A DNA stretch of 64,000 bases from Bacteroidota bacterium (GTDB lineage: Bacteria > Bacteroidota > Bacteroidia > Chitinophagales > Chitinophagaceae), in NCBI GenBank assembly GCA_018267915.1, contig JAFDXN010000025.1, positions 186,001-250,000 of the forward strand. Reading direction: 5' to 3'. Below the pieces are notes generated by a model that worked only from the letters and a program-made list of their open reading frames with translations, searched no databases and was not told the origin of the DNA. Of this stretch, positions 51,345-60,287 are shown piece after piece (positions within the stretch are counted from its first letter, which is position 1; every line of letters starts with the position of its first letter). The position numbers were made by a program, and so were the translations under genes.

Positions 51345-51711
51345 TGGAACCGGCGGGATTCGAACCCGCGTCCAAACATATGCCCGATAAGCTTTCTACA
51401 TGTTTATCCCGGTATTTGATTTCAGGAAGCAGCCAGAACCCGGCAAACTTACTACTTCCCTACACTGCTTAAGTTTCGCAACCGCAGCGCAGCAATGCGG
51501 TCACTATCCTGATGTTTTTCGATTTAGGCGGCGGCGGCGGTTACAGGCATCCACGCGCGGCGGCCAAAATGGTTACTTAATTTAATTAAGCAGCCATGGC
51601 GTAAGAATATTCGCCATTTAAAGTTTGGGTATTCAGATTTACGTGCTAATTACACAACGCACGACATGCTTACACTTACCCTGCCCTATGCTGTCAAAAC
51701 CAGTCGGCCCC
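51345..51711 (-). ncRNA. ssrA: Transfer-messenger RNA (tmRNA)
   Basis: The molecule rescues stalled ribosomes and tags the nascent peptide for proteolysis. The 5' end (51711) reads GGGGCCGACTGGTTTTGAC, and it pairs with the 3' CGGTTCC plus discriminator A at 51345; the T-arm GGTTCGAATCC is intact. CCA is not encoded and must be added. The tag frame at 51615-51586 gives GGC GAA TAT TCT TAC GCC ATG GCT GCT TAA, that is GEYSYAMAA. Length about 367 nt. Minus-strand orientation, with a terminator just downstream. Confidence 0.93.
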
Positions 51712-51750
51712 GGTTTCATTTACAGCTAGTATGCTGTCAAAGAACTGGCA

Positions 51751-51758
51751 CAAAGGTA
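51751..51758 (-). promoter_or_regulatory. -7 element of ssrA
   Basis: The minus strand reads TACCTTTG, about 40 nt upstream of the mature 5' end, so the precursor would be trimmed by RNase P. No TTG is seen at -33. Confidence 0.5.
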
Positions 51759-51789
51759 CGAAATGTATCGTTTAAAGCCTGTTAAAGCC

Positions 51790-52212
51790 TCAGGAAGGCA
51801 ACTGCTTCAGCGCATAGGCAATGATATCGGCGTGGTCGAAAGCTATCTCCGGGAGGTGATGGATATTGAACCACTGGGCGTCGCCAGCATCATCGGCGGC
51901 CTTCACCTTGGAAAGGTGCTCCTCTATAAGTGCGTAATAAGCCACAGTTACAGTGCGACCTCTCGGATCGCGCCCGGGCGTGCCGAATGTATATAACTGC
52001 CTTGCATGCTCCAGCTTAAGCCCCGTCTCTTCGCGGAGCTCGCGCTTCATGGCATCGTATAGATCCTCGTCGTCGTCAACAAAGCCGCCGGGCAGCGCCC
52101 ATTGGCCCTTAAAAGGTTCATTTTTTCGCTGTATGAGCAAAACTTTCAGTTGCTCATCAATAATGCAAAAAACGACGGCGTCGACTGTTAGGAGTATGTG
52201 CTGATCGATCAT
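51790..52212 (-). CDS. NUDIX hydrolase
   Basis: A 140-residue protein with the Nudix box G-x5-E-x7-REUxEExGU (GFVDDDEDLYDAMKRELREETGL), the metal-binding helix of nucleoside-diphosphate hydrolases. WALPGGF and TPGRDPRGRTVTVAYYA are typical of the ADP-ribose or 8-oxo-type branch. It is a single gene on the minus strand, directly upstream of the ssrA promoter. The substrate is not deducible. Confidence 0.9.
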   Translation of the reverse strand: MIDQHILLTVDAVVFCIIDEQLKVLLIQRKNEPFKGQWALPGGFVDDDEDLYDAMKRELREETGLKLEHARQLYTFGTPGRDPRGRTVTVAYYALIEEHLSKVKAADDAGDAQWFNIHHLPEIAFDHADIIAYALKQLPS

Positions 52213-52272
52213 AAGTTGAATTCGGCAGTCAAAATTAAAATTCCAAAAAGCTTATTGTATATCATAAATAAA

Positions 52273-52296
52273 AAACCGTTCCAAACGGAACGGTTT
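52273..52296. terminator. Terminator downstream of rseP
   Basis: AAACCGTTCC and GGAACGGTTT form a perfect 10-bp stem with a 4-nt AAAC loop, with A- and T-runs on both sides. It lies after the rseP stop at 52320 on the minus strand. Confidence 0.9.
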
Positions 52297-52319
52297 CGTA
52301 TGTCACAATACAGTTTCTC

Positions 52320-53705
52320 TTATTTTTTGAATAGCCTGAAGATATCCAGCCCATTGGCATAAAGCATCAGGCCAAGCAGCAATACCAGGCCCACAGTGGT
52401 AGCCCGCTCCATTACCTTTTCACTTACCTTGCGGCGGGTAATGATCTCATAAATGAGAAAGATCACATAACCGCCATCGAGGCCCGGGATGGGCAGTAGG
52501 TTCATGAAAGCCAGTATGATGGATACAAATGCGGTCAGGCTCAGGAAGTCGTACCAGGAGAAGACCGGCGAGAATAACTTACCAAAGCTTACAATGCCGC
52601 CAAGGCTTTCGGAAGCTTTGATCTCCTTCGATGTAAAGAGTAGCCTGAATTGCCGCCAGTAGTTTCCAAATTGCTCAAAAGTGTGAGAGAAGCCCTTAGC
52701 CAGTGCCTGTGGAACTGTGTACTTTATCGTGTCAAGTTTTAAAAAGGCATCGTAAGATTTGAATTGGAAATTTGCCAGTTTGTCCTGCTGCAGCTTAAGG
52801 CCGTTAAACTGCATGAGCTGCGAATGGTTCCGCAATATGGTGATCGACGCTTCCTTGCCGACATTGGCTTTTTTGATGGCATCAAATTCATCCAGATATG
52901 TCACCGGCTGACCATTGATGGCAATAACACTGTCGTTGGCTTTGATACCCGCTTTTTCGGCAAAGCTGCCTTTAACTACCTCGTCAACCACTGCCGGTAT
53001 CCTTGGTGCAATAAAACCAACGCGCCTGCTCTTAATGATTTTACGGATGGTGCCTTCCGGTATTGGTACGTTTACTGACTGGCCATTACGATCCACCTGG
53101 ATGGTTTTCGCTTCTGAAAAAATGATCTCACCGACAATCTTATTAAAACGCTCAACCGGCTTTCCGTCGACAGACACGACCTTATCGCCATTTTGCAGGC
53201 CTATGCTTTGTGCGGTGCTATCCACCATTATGCCATACTTCGCATTTTGCGTAGGGAGGTACTCTTCGCCCCAGCCTGCGAACATGATCACATAAATGAC
53301 CATAGCTACCAGCACATTCATGATGATACCGCCTAACATAATGAAAAGACGTTGCCATGCTTTTTTGGAGCGGTACTCCCATGGCTGAGGCGGCTGGGCC
53401 ATCTGATCCTTATCCATGCTCTCGTCGACCATGCCGGAGATCTTCACATAACCGCCTAAAGGGAACCAGCCGATACCATATTCCGTATCGCCCACTTTCT
53501 TTTTGAAAAGTGAAAAATTGAGCAGACCTGAGAATGGGAAAAGGAAATCAAAAAACAAATAGAACTTCTCTACCCGCGTCTTAAAAAGGCGCGCAAAAAA
53601 GAAGTGACCGAACTCATGCAACAATATCAAAAGGGATAAAGAGGCTAAGAGCTGCAGCGCCTGCGTGGCGCCGCCGGATATCAAAAGGATGGTATTTAAT
53701 TGCAT
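52320..53705 (-). CDS. rseP: RseP-type site-2 intramembrane metalloprotease
   Basis: A 461-residue membrane protease with the zinc site H30-E31-x2-H34 (LLHEFGHFFFARL) in the first helix and the third ligand region NLLPIPGLDGGYVI near the C-terminus. Two PDZ-like segments (about 130-290) with NGDKVVSVDGKPV and GIKANDSVIAINGQPV sit in between. It cuts membrane anti-sigma factors and possibly signal peptides. dxr is upstream on the same strand, 15 bp away. The two sigma/anti-sigma pairs of this window could be among its substrates. Confidence 0.92.
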   Translation of the reverse strand: MQLNTILLISGGATQALQLLASLSLLILLHEFGHFFFARLFKTRVEKFYLFFDFLFPFSGLLNFSLFKKKVGDTEYGIGWFPLGGYVKISGMVDESMDKDQMAQPPQPWEYRSKKAWQRLFIMLGGIIMNVLVAMVIYVIMFAGWGEEYLPTQNAKYGIMVDSTAQSIGLQNGDKVVSVDGKPVERFNKIVGEIIFSEAKTIQVDRNGQSVNVPIPEGTIRKIIKSRRVGFIAPRIPAVVDEVVKGSFAEKAGIKANDSVIAINGQPVTYLDEFDAIKKANVGKEASITILRNHSQLMQFNGLKLQQDKLANFQFKSYDAFLKLDTIKYTVPQALAKGFSHTFEQFGNYWRQFRLLFTSKEIKASESLGGIVSFGKLFSPVFSWYDFLSLTAFVSIILAFMNLLPIPGLDGGYVIFLIYEIITRRKVSEKVMERATTVGLVLLLGLMLYANGLDIFRLFKK

Positions 53706-53720
53706 TTGCAGGAATAAAAT

Positions 53721-54896
53721 TTAGTGCGACAACTGGCTTTTCTTTACCAGTTCGGCAGCCCTGATACGGGCTTCCTTGTCTGATTGTTCATGATCTTCGA
53801 GTCCCGGCTGTTCTATAAACGCAACGCGCGTAGCTACTGTTTCTATCACATCGCTCATTTCTATAAAGCTGACCCTGTTTTGCAAAAAGGCATGTACCAC
53901 TACTTCGTTGGCTGCATTGAGCACACAGGGTGCATTGCCGCCGCGATACATAGCGTCTTTGGCAAGTGCAAGATTACGGAAAGTTTTATAATCAGGCTGC
54001 TCGAAGCTCAATTTAGAAAATTCTTTGAAATCGAGTCTTTTAAACTCATTTTTTACCCTGTCGGGAAAAGCCAACGCATATTGTATGGGCAGCTTCATAT
54101 CAGGCAGGCCCATCTGGGCTTTTACCGAGCTGTCCGAGAACTGCACCATGGAGTGTATGATGGATTGCGGATGTATCACAACATCGATCTGCTCGTTCTG
54201 CAGGCCAAAGAGCCATTTGGCCTCGATCATCTCCAGGCCCTTATTCATAAGGGTTGCACTATCGATAGTAATCTTGGCGCCCATGGTCCAGTTGGGGTGC
54301 TGCAGGGCGTGCGATGCTTTTACATTTACCAGGTAGTTAGGCTTGCGGCCAAGGAAGGGGCCGCCGGATGCGGTGAGTATGACCTTCTCTACCGCATTGT
54401 ATTTTTCGCCAACCAAGCACTGGAATATAGCAGAGTGCTCGCTATCCACGGGCACAATGGCTGCTTTATGCTCCATTGCCAGCCTGGCAACCAGGTCGCC
54501 GGCGACAACGAGTGTTTCCTTATTTGCAAGGGCTATACGTTTGCCAGCCCTAACCGCGGCTATGGTGGAATGTAAGCCGGCAAAGCCTACAATTGCGGTT
54601 ACCACTACGTCGACCGATTCCCATGCAACAACATCGGCAAGCGAGGTATGGCCGGCGAATACTTTAATGGGTAACCCGCCGAGCGCTTCTTTCACCTCAG
54701 CGTATTTTGTTTCATCCGTAACAACGACCGCGTTAGGTCTGAACTGCTTTGCCTGGGTTATCAGCAGGTTTGAATTACTGTGCGCACACAAGACCTCTAC
54801 CTCGAAAAGTTGAGGATGGGCCGCTATCACTTCCAATGCCTGGGTGCCTATGGAGCCCGTAGAACCCAGGATTGCCACTCGCTTCAATTGTGCCAT
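53721..54896 (-). CDS. dxr: 1-deoxy-D-xylulose 5-phosphate reductoisomerase
   Basis: A 391-residue NADPH-dependent enzyme of the MEP isoprenoid route. The dinucleotide loop is GSTGSIGTQ (11-19). IALANKETLVVAG, VDSEHSAIFQCL and TASGGPFLGR carry the metal and substrate residues, and MNKGLEMIEAKWLF follows. Complete. A -7 element (minus strand, 54943-54936) precedes the ATG at 54896. It precedes rseP in the same operon, a common arrangement. Confidence 0.95.
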   Translation of the reverse strand: MAQLKRVAILGSTGSIGTQALEVIAAHPQLFEVEVLCAHSNSNLLITQAKQFRPNAVVVTDETKYAEVKEALGGLPIKVFAGHTSLADVVAWESVDVVVTAIVGFAGLHSTIAAVRAGKRIALANKETLVVAGDLVARLAMEHKAAIVPVDSEHSAIFQCLVGEKYNAVEKVILTASGGPFLGRKPNYLVNVKASHALQHPNWTMGAKITIDSATLMNKGLEMIEAKWLFGLQNEQIDVVIHPQSIIHSMVQFSDSSVKAQMGLPDMKLPIQYALAFPDRVKNEFKRLDFKEFSKLSFEQPDYKTFRNLALAKDAMYRGGNAPCVLNAANEVVVHAFLQNRVSFIEMSDVIETVATRVAFIEQPGLEDHEQSDKEARIRAAELVKKSQLSH

Positions 54897-54935
54897 TCTT
54901 TTACAGTATTTTTTAATATGGCACTAAGGCCGCTG

Positions 54936-54943
54936 CAAAGGTA
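54936..54943 (-). promoter_or_regulatory. -7 element of dxr
   Basis: The minus strand reads TACCTTTG, about 40 bp upstream of the dxr ATG. A hairpin ACCCGGC/GCCGGGT (54954-54980) lies just upstream of it and may affect either divergent gene. Confidence 0.55.
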
Positions 54944-55055
54944 TTAAAAATTAACCCGGCACTTATTATTTGCGCCGGGTGCTTTCAAAGCTAAAGGCTA
55001 TATGCTTAAATTAGCAGGTACATTTTCGTTTTCGGAAAATCTTAACAATTGCGTT

Positions 55056-55712
55056 ATGTTACAGGCTACCACACTGCAATTTCTTAGCAAACTTGGAAAA
55101 AACAACAACAAAGAATGGTTCGACAAGAACCGTGACGCATACGCAGTGGCGAAGGAAGACTTTGAGATATTTGTGACAGACATATTGGGCAGGCTGACTA
55201 AAACAGATCCGGCATTCAGCCAGTACAAAGCAAAAGACTGCATTTTCAGAATATTCAGGGATGTGCGCTTTTCTAAGAACAAAGCGCCTTATAAAGCCAA
55301 CTTCGGCGCTTACTTCAGCAGCACTGGCAGGAAAGGCCCCGGGGCTGGCTACTATATTCACCTGGAACCCGGCAAAAGCTTTGCAGGTGGTGGATTATGG
55401 ATGCCTGAAGGGCCGGTACTAAAAGCGGTAAGACAGGAGATAGACTACAACTTCGCAGAGTTCAAGAAGATCGTCAACGGGGCTAAGTTCAAGAAACTGT
55501 TCGGCAAAATCGAGGGCGAGGCGTTGAAGACAGTGCCACAAGGCTATACTGCTGACAACCCGGCGATAGACTATCTAAAAATGAAAAGCTTCGTGGTGAC
55601 CACCAAGCTTGACGATAAAGATATCACCGCAAAGACCTTTGCGTCTAAGTGCATGGATGTGTTTACAACAATGAATCCTTTAGTAGCTTTTTTGAATAGG
55701 CCGATCGAATAA
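55056..55712 (+). CDS. DUF2461 family protein (TIGR02453)
   Basis: A 218-residue protein of the TIGR02453/DUF2461 family, found across bacteria but with unknown function. Visible family segments are FLSKLGKNNNKEWFDKNRD near the start, CIFRIFRDVRFSKNKAPYKANFGAYFS (about 66-92), and GGGLWMPEGPVLKAVRQEIDYN. Start ATG 55056 is chosen because the family begins there; a frame from 55002 adds 18 unrelated residues. The minus-strand hypothetical gene ends one base after its stop. Confidence 0.85.
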   Translation: MLQATTLQFLSKLGKNNNKEWFDKNRDAYAVAKEDFEIFVTDILGRLTKTDPAFSQYKAKDCIFRIFRDVRFSKNKAPYKANFGAYFSSTGRKGPGAGYYIHLEPGKSFAGGGLWMPEGPVLKAVRQEIDYNFAEFKKIVNGAKFKKLFGKIEGEALKTVPQGYTADNPAIDYLKMKSFVVTTKLDDKDITAKTFASKCMDVFTTMNPLVAFLNRPIE

Positions 55713-55713
55713 T

Positions 55714-55962
55714 TTAGTTACGAAATACAAGGAATTCAAAAGGACGGTCGCTGATGACCTGCTTCTTTTTTCTTCCCCCTTTTTGCCGGTGCCGTGTAGC
55801 GTTATGGTACACGTCCAGCATCTCAGATGAGCGCATAACCTGCTGCTCAGTGTCTACCTTACTAACGATAGACATCAGCTCATCTATCTTCTGATCAAAA
55901 TCATCTTGCCAGTTCTGCGCCACCTTCGTGGTGACGAGCAACTCGCGTGTCTGCTGCTTCAT
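55714..55962 (-). CDS. Small hypothetical protein (82 aa)
   Basis: An 82-residue charged protein from ATG 55962. The N-terminal part (DDFDQKIDELMSIVSKVDTEQQVMRSSEML) looks helical; a basic stretch HRQKGGRKKKQ follows. I recognise no family. The codons look reasonable and it stops one base past the convergent DUF2461 gene. It could be a small regulatory or ribosome-associated protein, or a chance ORF. Confidence 0.5.
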   Translation of the reverse strand: MKQQTRELLVTTKVAQNWQDDFDQKIDELMSIVSKVDTEQQVMRSSEMLDVYHNATRHRQKGGRKKKQVISDRPFEFLVFRN

Positions 55963-56142
55963 TGGGTTTGTTTTTTTGAATGCCGGATAATTTCCTTTTT
56001 AGAAAATTAAACCAATTTTTTTCAAAAATGCAATATCATTTTTGAACATATTTTGTAAACTGTATAAAACGCGCATGTATTAATAAAAAGATAATCCCCT
56101 GGCGAGGCAACGCCAATAGCTAGCGCCATTAAAGGTTTTGCA

Positions 56143-57330
56143 CTAGTAAAACTGCGTGAGGTAAGGATAGCGCTGTTGGTAAAGCTCTTTTACTTTGCCG
56201 AGAATGGTGCTGCGCAGTTCGTCAATATTGCGCCGTTGTGTTGCGGAAATAAATACACATGAACCATTAGTTTCATGCTCCCAGCGCCTTTTCAGTTGAT
56301 TGAGCAGATCCTGTTTTACTTCATCGTCCAGCCACTCATCGAAGGTGCGCTCCTCGTAAAGGTCCATTTTGTTGAAGATGGTGAGCACCGGCTTGTCGAA
56401 GGCCCCAATCTCCTGCAGTGTTTTGTTCACCACGCCCATCTGGTCTTCATAGGCGGGGTGCGAAATATCCACTACGTGCAGGAGACAATCTGCCTCGCGC
56501 ACTTCGTCCAGTGTGCTTTTAAAACTTTCCACCAGGTGGTGAGGCAGCTTGCGGATGAAACCTACCGTGTCGCTGAGCAGGAAAGGAGTTTGTTCATAAA
56601 CGACTTTGCGGGTGGTAGTGTCGAGTGTAGCGAAAAGCTTATTCTCGGCAAATACTTCCGACTTGCTGAGTAGGGTCATAATGGTACTCTTGCCCACATT
56701 AGTATAACCCACCAGCGCCACCCGAATATAAGTGCCGCGCTCTTTACGCTGGGTAATGGCTTGTTTGTCTATCTCAGCCAGCTTTTTGCGAAGCAGGGCT
56801 ATTTTGTCTTTTACTATACGGCGATCGGTTTCTATTTCCGTTTCACCGGGTCCTCTCGAGCCGATACCGCCGCCTTGCCTTTCCAGGTGTTTCCACATGC
56901 CTCGCAGGCGGGGCAGTATGTACTGGTATTGCGCCAGTTCTACCTGCACCTTGGCCTGTGCGGTTTTGGCGCGGCGTGCAAAAATGTCGAGTATCAGGTC
57001 ACTGCGGTCGATGGTTTTGATGCCCAGTTCGTCGCTGATATTGCCTATCTGCGCACCGGTAAGCTCATCATCGAAAATAGCCAGGTCAATACCTTTAGCC
57101 TGTACGTATTTCTTTATTTCCTCCAGCTTCCCTTTACCTACGAAAGTGCGGCTATCAGGATTGGGTAATTTCTGAATAAATATTTTCTCCGTCTTAGCCC
57201 CGGCAGTTTCTGCCAGGAAAGCTAATTCGCTGAGATATTCACGGAGTTGCTCTTCGGTCTGTTGTTTATAAACCAGCCCCACGAGCACTGCCCGTTCCTC
57301 ATTTTCAATTATTTGTTTGTTTTCTATCAC
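56143..57330 (-). CDS. hflX: GTPase HflX
   Basis: A 395-residue ribosome-associated GTPase that splits stalled 70S ribosomes after stress. The N-terminal subdomain (TFVGKGKLEEIKKYV, FDDELTGAQIGNISDELGIKTIDRSDLILDIFARRA) and the G domain with VGYTNVGKST (G1), DTVGFIRKLP (G3) and NKMD (G4) are complete. The start codon is GTG at 57330. It lies downstream of the arginase-fold gene with a terminator in between. Confidence 0.95.
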   Translation of the reverse strand: MIENKQIIENEERAVLVGLVYKQQTEEQLREYLSELAFLAETAGAKTEKIFIQKLPNPDSRTFVGKGKLEEIKKYVQAKGIDLAIFDDELTGAQIGNISDELGIKTIDRSDLILDIFARRAKTAQAKVQVELAQYQYILPRLRGMWKHLERQGGGIGSRGPGETEIETDRRIVKDKIALLRKKLAEIDKQAITQRKERGTYIRVALVGYTNVGKSTIMTLLSKSEVFAENKLFATLDTTTRKVVYEQTPFLLSDTVGFIRKLPHHLVESFKSTLDEVREADCLLHVVDISHPAYEDQMGVVNKTLQEIGAFDKPVLTIFNKMDLYEERTFDEWLDDEVKQDLLNQLKRRWEHETNGSCVFISATQRRNIDELRSTILGKVKELYQQRYPYLTQFY

Positions 57331-57346
57331 CTGCAGCCTTATACAA

Positions 57347-57368
57347 AAACCATCCCGCGGGATGGTTT
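57347..57368. terminator. Palindromic terminator between the arginase-fold gene and hflX
   Basis: The 22-bp sequence is a perfect palindrome: AAACCATCCC and GGGATGGTTT flank a GC centre. A T-run on the minus strand side is not needed for a hairpin of this strength. It follows the arginase-fold gene's stop (57407). Confidence 0.85.
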
Positions 57369-57406
57369 AGTTTTTTGCAAAATTACGTTATAAAATGCTA
57401 TTATGC

Positions 57407-58543
57407 TCAAAGCAGTCGTTCCTGTTCGCGCAGCCAGCGTTCCGGTATCTCGTCGTTGCTGGCGGTGATGTAATCGCTATAGGAGCAGGGTACGAAAGAG
57501 CGGTTAGGAAGCTTCATCCACCAGCGGTTGGTACGTTTGCTCTTGAGGAATACTGTATCATTATCTGTAAAGGTGACGTGGAACACAATGAATTCATCTC
57601 CTTCTTCCAGCTTTGCTTCGCTTTTGCGCACCAGGTAGCCATCTACGAAGTACCACACCATTTGCGATATCAGGCGGGCGGTCATATTATGGTTGTCGTG
57701 GCTGGAGTCGTATCCATATACACCTAGCGAAGTGAGGACATTACTCATACCTGCATAGCGTGTAAGCATACATGCTTCATCCCCGGTGAAACCATTAGGA
57801 GAGCCATTTATGTTCACAGGTGCATCGCTGTAGCGAACAGCCGAGATATCGAAGCTGAACAGGTTGCTGGTGCGCAGCACCGGCTCCATGTCTTCGATAT
57901 GTTCGCGCACCTTGCCCAGCCGGTAAAAGTCAAAACGCAACTTATCAAGTGTCTCCAGCATGCGCGGATGTGCATAATAGCTCTGGAAGCCTATATGGCT
58001 GTAATGGCCGATGTAATTGGGCTGAGACGTAAGCATATTCATCAGGTAGCTATGCTCGGTGATCTCCTCGGCTTCGTCTAGGTCTATGAGCATGTCGGCG
58101 ACAGAAGCATTTATCATCTGTTCTGACTTCTTAAATGCTTCATACTGCTCCAGTGTCAGGTCCTGCGAACCGCCAAGCACGATAACGATCTTGCCCGCAA
58201 GCTGCAGTTCGTGCAGCACGGTGCGCAAGGCAGCCCGTGTATCGTCGACTGATGCACCGCAACGTATATTGCCGGCGTCAGCTATCTTCACGGCTGCGTG
58301 CCAGTGGTACAGTTTGTACAGTTCCTCACGTACGGCATCAGGCCCTGCATTGCTGAACTCAGCTTTCCGGTTGCGCCCGCGCCATTCGCCGCAGCCTACC
58401 AGCACGATATCGGCCTCGTCCCAATCAAAACTGTTTTCCGTAAGGCACATGATATTCGCACCCCATTGCAGCGACTGGTAAGCGCCTGGCGCCTTGCTCT
58501 CTATGAAATGTTGTGGATCAAAAAAAGGTTTGAGATCTTGCAT
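57407..58543 (-). CDS. Arginase/formimidoylglutamase-fold protein with altered metal site
   Basis: A 378-residue protein of the ureohydrolase fold. The first metal-binding segment is GGSQDLT at 124-130 where GGDHS would be expected, so both Asp and His are replaced. The DAHxD segment is reduced to DMLIDLDEAEE (150-160). Only SFDISAVRYSDAP keeps the SFDxD-like aspartate region. Catalysis of the family kind is therefore unlikely. It is conserved in size and might act as a binding or scaffold protein; a family-specific function is not known to me. Confidence 0.75.
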   Translation of the reverse strand: MQDLKPFFDPQHFIESKAPGAYQSLQWGANIMCLTENSFDWDEADIVLVGCGEWRGRNRKAEFSNAGPDAVREELYKLYHWHAAVKIADAGNIRCGASVDDTRAALRTVLHELQLAGKIVIVLGGSQDLTLEQYEAFKKSEQMINASVADMLIDLDEAEEITEHSYLMNMLTSQPNYIGHYSHIGFQSYYAHPRMLETLDKLRFDFYRLGKVREHIEDMEPVLRTSNLFSFDISAVRYSDAPVNINGSPNGFTGDEACMLTRYAGMSNVLTSLGVYGYDSSHDNHNMTARLISQMVWYFVDGYLVRKSEAKLEEGDEFIVFHVTFTDNDTVFLKSKRTNRWWMKLPNRSFVPCSYSDYITASNDEIPERWLREQERLL

Positions 58544-58713
58544 GTAATGGTGTTAATTGAACCGGCTAAAAATACACACAAATAATTCACGCCCGCTAAT
58601 AGATAACGGGGAAAAGCAATTTTATTGCACGCCCGGATTGCAACTTGTCGCTTTCGTTTTGTTAAAATATATTTTAATATCAAATTAGCGCCCGAAATCC
58701 TCGTTGTTTTTTC

Positions 58714-58721
58714 TATTTTTG
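58714..58721 (+). promoter_or_regulatory. -7-like element of ftsX
   Basis: TATTTTTG matches TAnnTTTG and lies 18 bp before the ftsX ATG (58739), with no good -33 TTG. Confidence 0.5.
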
Positions 58722-58738
58722 GGCGATAAGCATAATTA

Positions 58739-59596
58739 ATGTCAACCGGAAAAAAAGCAAAACCATCCTATGCGAACGCCATCATTGGCGTATCGCTGGT
58801 GCTCTTCCTTTTGGGCACCCTTGGCTGGCTGGTGCTCAACGGGCGTGCGCTTACGCGTGCTTTCAAGGAAGATGTGGAAGTGGCTGTTGACTTTCATGAC
58901 AATACCAAGGATGATAATGTGCAAAGGATGAAAGAGATGCTGGACAAGCAGCCTTTTGTGCGCGAATCGAGGATCATTACCAAGGAAGAAGCGATCAAGA
59001 TGCAGAGTGAGATAGAGGGACAGAATATCCAGGAATTCCTTGGCTACAACCCGTTATTTACCTCTATCGTATTAAAACTGCATTCGGGTTATGTTAACAA
59101 AGACAGCCTGGAGCGGGTGAAGCAGTTCATCATGCAGAGTAACGTGGTGCGCGATGTTACTTATCCGAAAGTAGTGGTGGAACAAATGAACAACAACTTC
59201 CGGAAAATAGGCATCATACTCGGAGCTATCTCGCTTATACTGTTCATAGTTGTGGTGGTGCTGATTGACAATACGGTGCGCCTTGCGATGTTCAGCAACC
59301 GCTTCCTGATCAAGACCATGCAGATGGTGGGCGCCACTCGCTGGTTCATATCTCGTCCATTCGACCAGAGAGCCGTAGTTAATGGCCTGATCAGCGGCGT
59401 TATTTCGGTTTCAGCCTTGTGGCTCGTTATCTCATTTGCGCAAAAACAGTTGCCGGCGATCAGTGTATTAAACGATACCGGCATGCTGATATTTTTGATG
59501 GTCATGATGATAGTGCTGGGTATTTTGATATCCTTGGTAAGCACGCACAGGTCTGTTGTGAAATACTTAAAAATGCACGTGGACGACCTGTATTAG
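58739..59596 (+). CDS. ftsX: Cell-division ABC-transporter-like permease FtsX
   Basis: A 285-residue membrane protein of the FtsE-FtsX complex, which activates periplasmic cell-wall hydrolases at division. A first helix at about 14-32 is followed by the periplasmic domain (VAVDFHDN, EAIKMQSEIEGQNIQEFLGYNPL), then three C-terminal helices with MQMVGATRWFISRPFDQRAVVNGLISG. ftsE is not adjacent. It is followed 38 bp later by a DUF3098 gene, a neighbourhood I recall from Bacteroidota. Confidence 0.93.
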   Translation: MSTGKKAKPSYANAIIGVSLVLFLLGTLGWLVLNGRALTRAFKEDVEVAVDFHDNTKDDNVQRMKEMLDKQPFVRESRIITKEEAIKMQSEIEGQNIQEFLGYNPLFTSIVLKLHSGYVNKDSLERVKQFIMQSNVVRDVTYPKVVVEQMNNNFRKIGIILGAISLILFIVVVVLIDNTVRLAMFSNRFLIKTMQMVGATRWFISRPFDQRAVVNGLISGVISVSALWLVISFAQKQLPAISVLNDTGMLIFLMVMMIVLGILISLVSTHRSVVKYLKMHVDDLY

Positions 59597-59633
59597 AGAA
59601 CAATCCTTATTTTTACGTACAATCCTGAATATT

Positions 59634-59960
59634 ATGTCTACTACAAACAAAGCACAAACACCACCTGCGCAGCCTAAAAGCAGTGAAACATCAAAGCGAG
59701 TGGCAAAACAGGAACAGCCGTTGGGCAACCAGGATTTCCTGTTTGACCGCAGTAACTATATGTGGATGATAGCTGGTGTGGTGCTGATCATCATCGGTTT
59801 TATGCTGATGGGTGGTGGCAAAAGCCCCGACCCGCACAAATATAATTTTGACGAGATATACAGCTTCCGCCGCATTACACTGGCACCTATTATAGCCTTG
59901 ATCGGCTTTGGTGTAGAAGTATATGCGATCATGAAAAAGCCTGCACAGCAAGCACAATAA
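59634..59960 (+). CDS. DUF3098 family membrane protein
   Basis: A 108-residue protein with a polar N-terminal part (1-35) and two hydrophobic helices at about 43-60 and 81-99. The sequence FDRSNYMWMIAGVVLIIIGFMLM and the loop KYNFDEIYSFRRITLAPI are characteristic of DUF3098, whose genes follow ftsX. It may be an accessory of FtsX; function unknown. Confidence 0.85.
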   Translation: MSTTNKAQTPPAQPKSSETSKRVAKQEQPLGNQDFLFDRSNYMWMIAGVVLIIIGFMLMGGGKSPDPHKYNFDEIYSFRRITLAPIIALIGFGVEVYAIMKKPAQQAQ

Positions 59961-59983
59961 TATTTCATCGCAACGAAATTTGG

Positions 59984-60010
59984 AAAGCGTCCCTAAAGGG
60001 ATGCTTTTTT
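59984..60010 (+). terminator. Terminator after the ftsX/DUF3098 pair
   Basis: AAAGCGTCCC and GGGATGCTTT form a stem of about 10 bp with one G-T pair and a TAAA loop, followed by six T residues. Confidence 0.9.
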
Positions 60011-60077
60011 ATTGTTTGCCGTTCAATAAACCCAGGCTGTTTCTTGGCTGCAGGTAGAGAAATCCTTAAATTTAAGT

Positions 60078-60269
60078 ATGAAATTCAGAACGATCGAGTA
60101 CCTGAAGAGAAGGAAAGCACAACGTAAAATGCAACACCCCACCGATTTAAAGTCATTCCTGGAGGCGGAGCTTACGCTTTGCCACAATACCGTGATCAGG
60201 AAGCATATCAAAAAGACGCTGGAAACCTTAAGCAATACAGATGGTTTGCCACAGGGCGGTCAGGCTTAA
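60078..60269 (+). CDS. Small basic hypothetical protein (63 aa)
   Basis: A 63-residue Lys/Arg-rich protein starting at ATG 60078 (MKFRTIEYLKRRKAQRK). It has no signal peptide or membrane helix and looks mostly helical. Not recognised. Reasonable codon use but no homologues are known to me; could be spurious. Confidence 0.45.
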   Translation: MKFRTIEYLKRRKAQRKMQHPTDLKSFLEAELTLCHNTVIRKHIKKTLETLSNTDGLPQGGQA

Positions 60270-60287
60270 TTGCAAAAAAATAAAAAA

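Noticed and set aside
51348..51378. A tRNA gene suggested by GGTTCGAATCC on the minus strand
   Set aside because: The tRNA-like arms belong to the tmRNA; the anticodon arm is missing and the tag reading frame is present.
53784..54575. A 263-codon plus-strand frame opposite dxr
   Set aside because: dxr has all family motifs on the minus strand and the frame is an antisense shadow.
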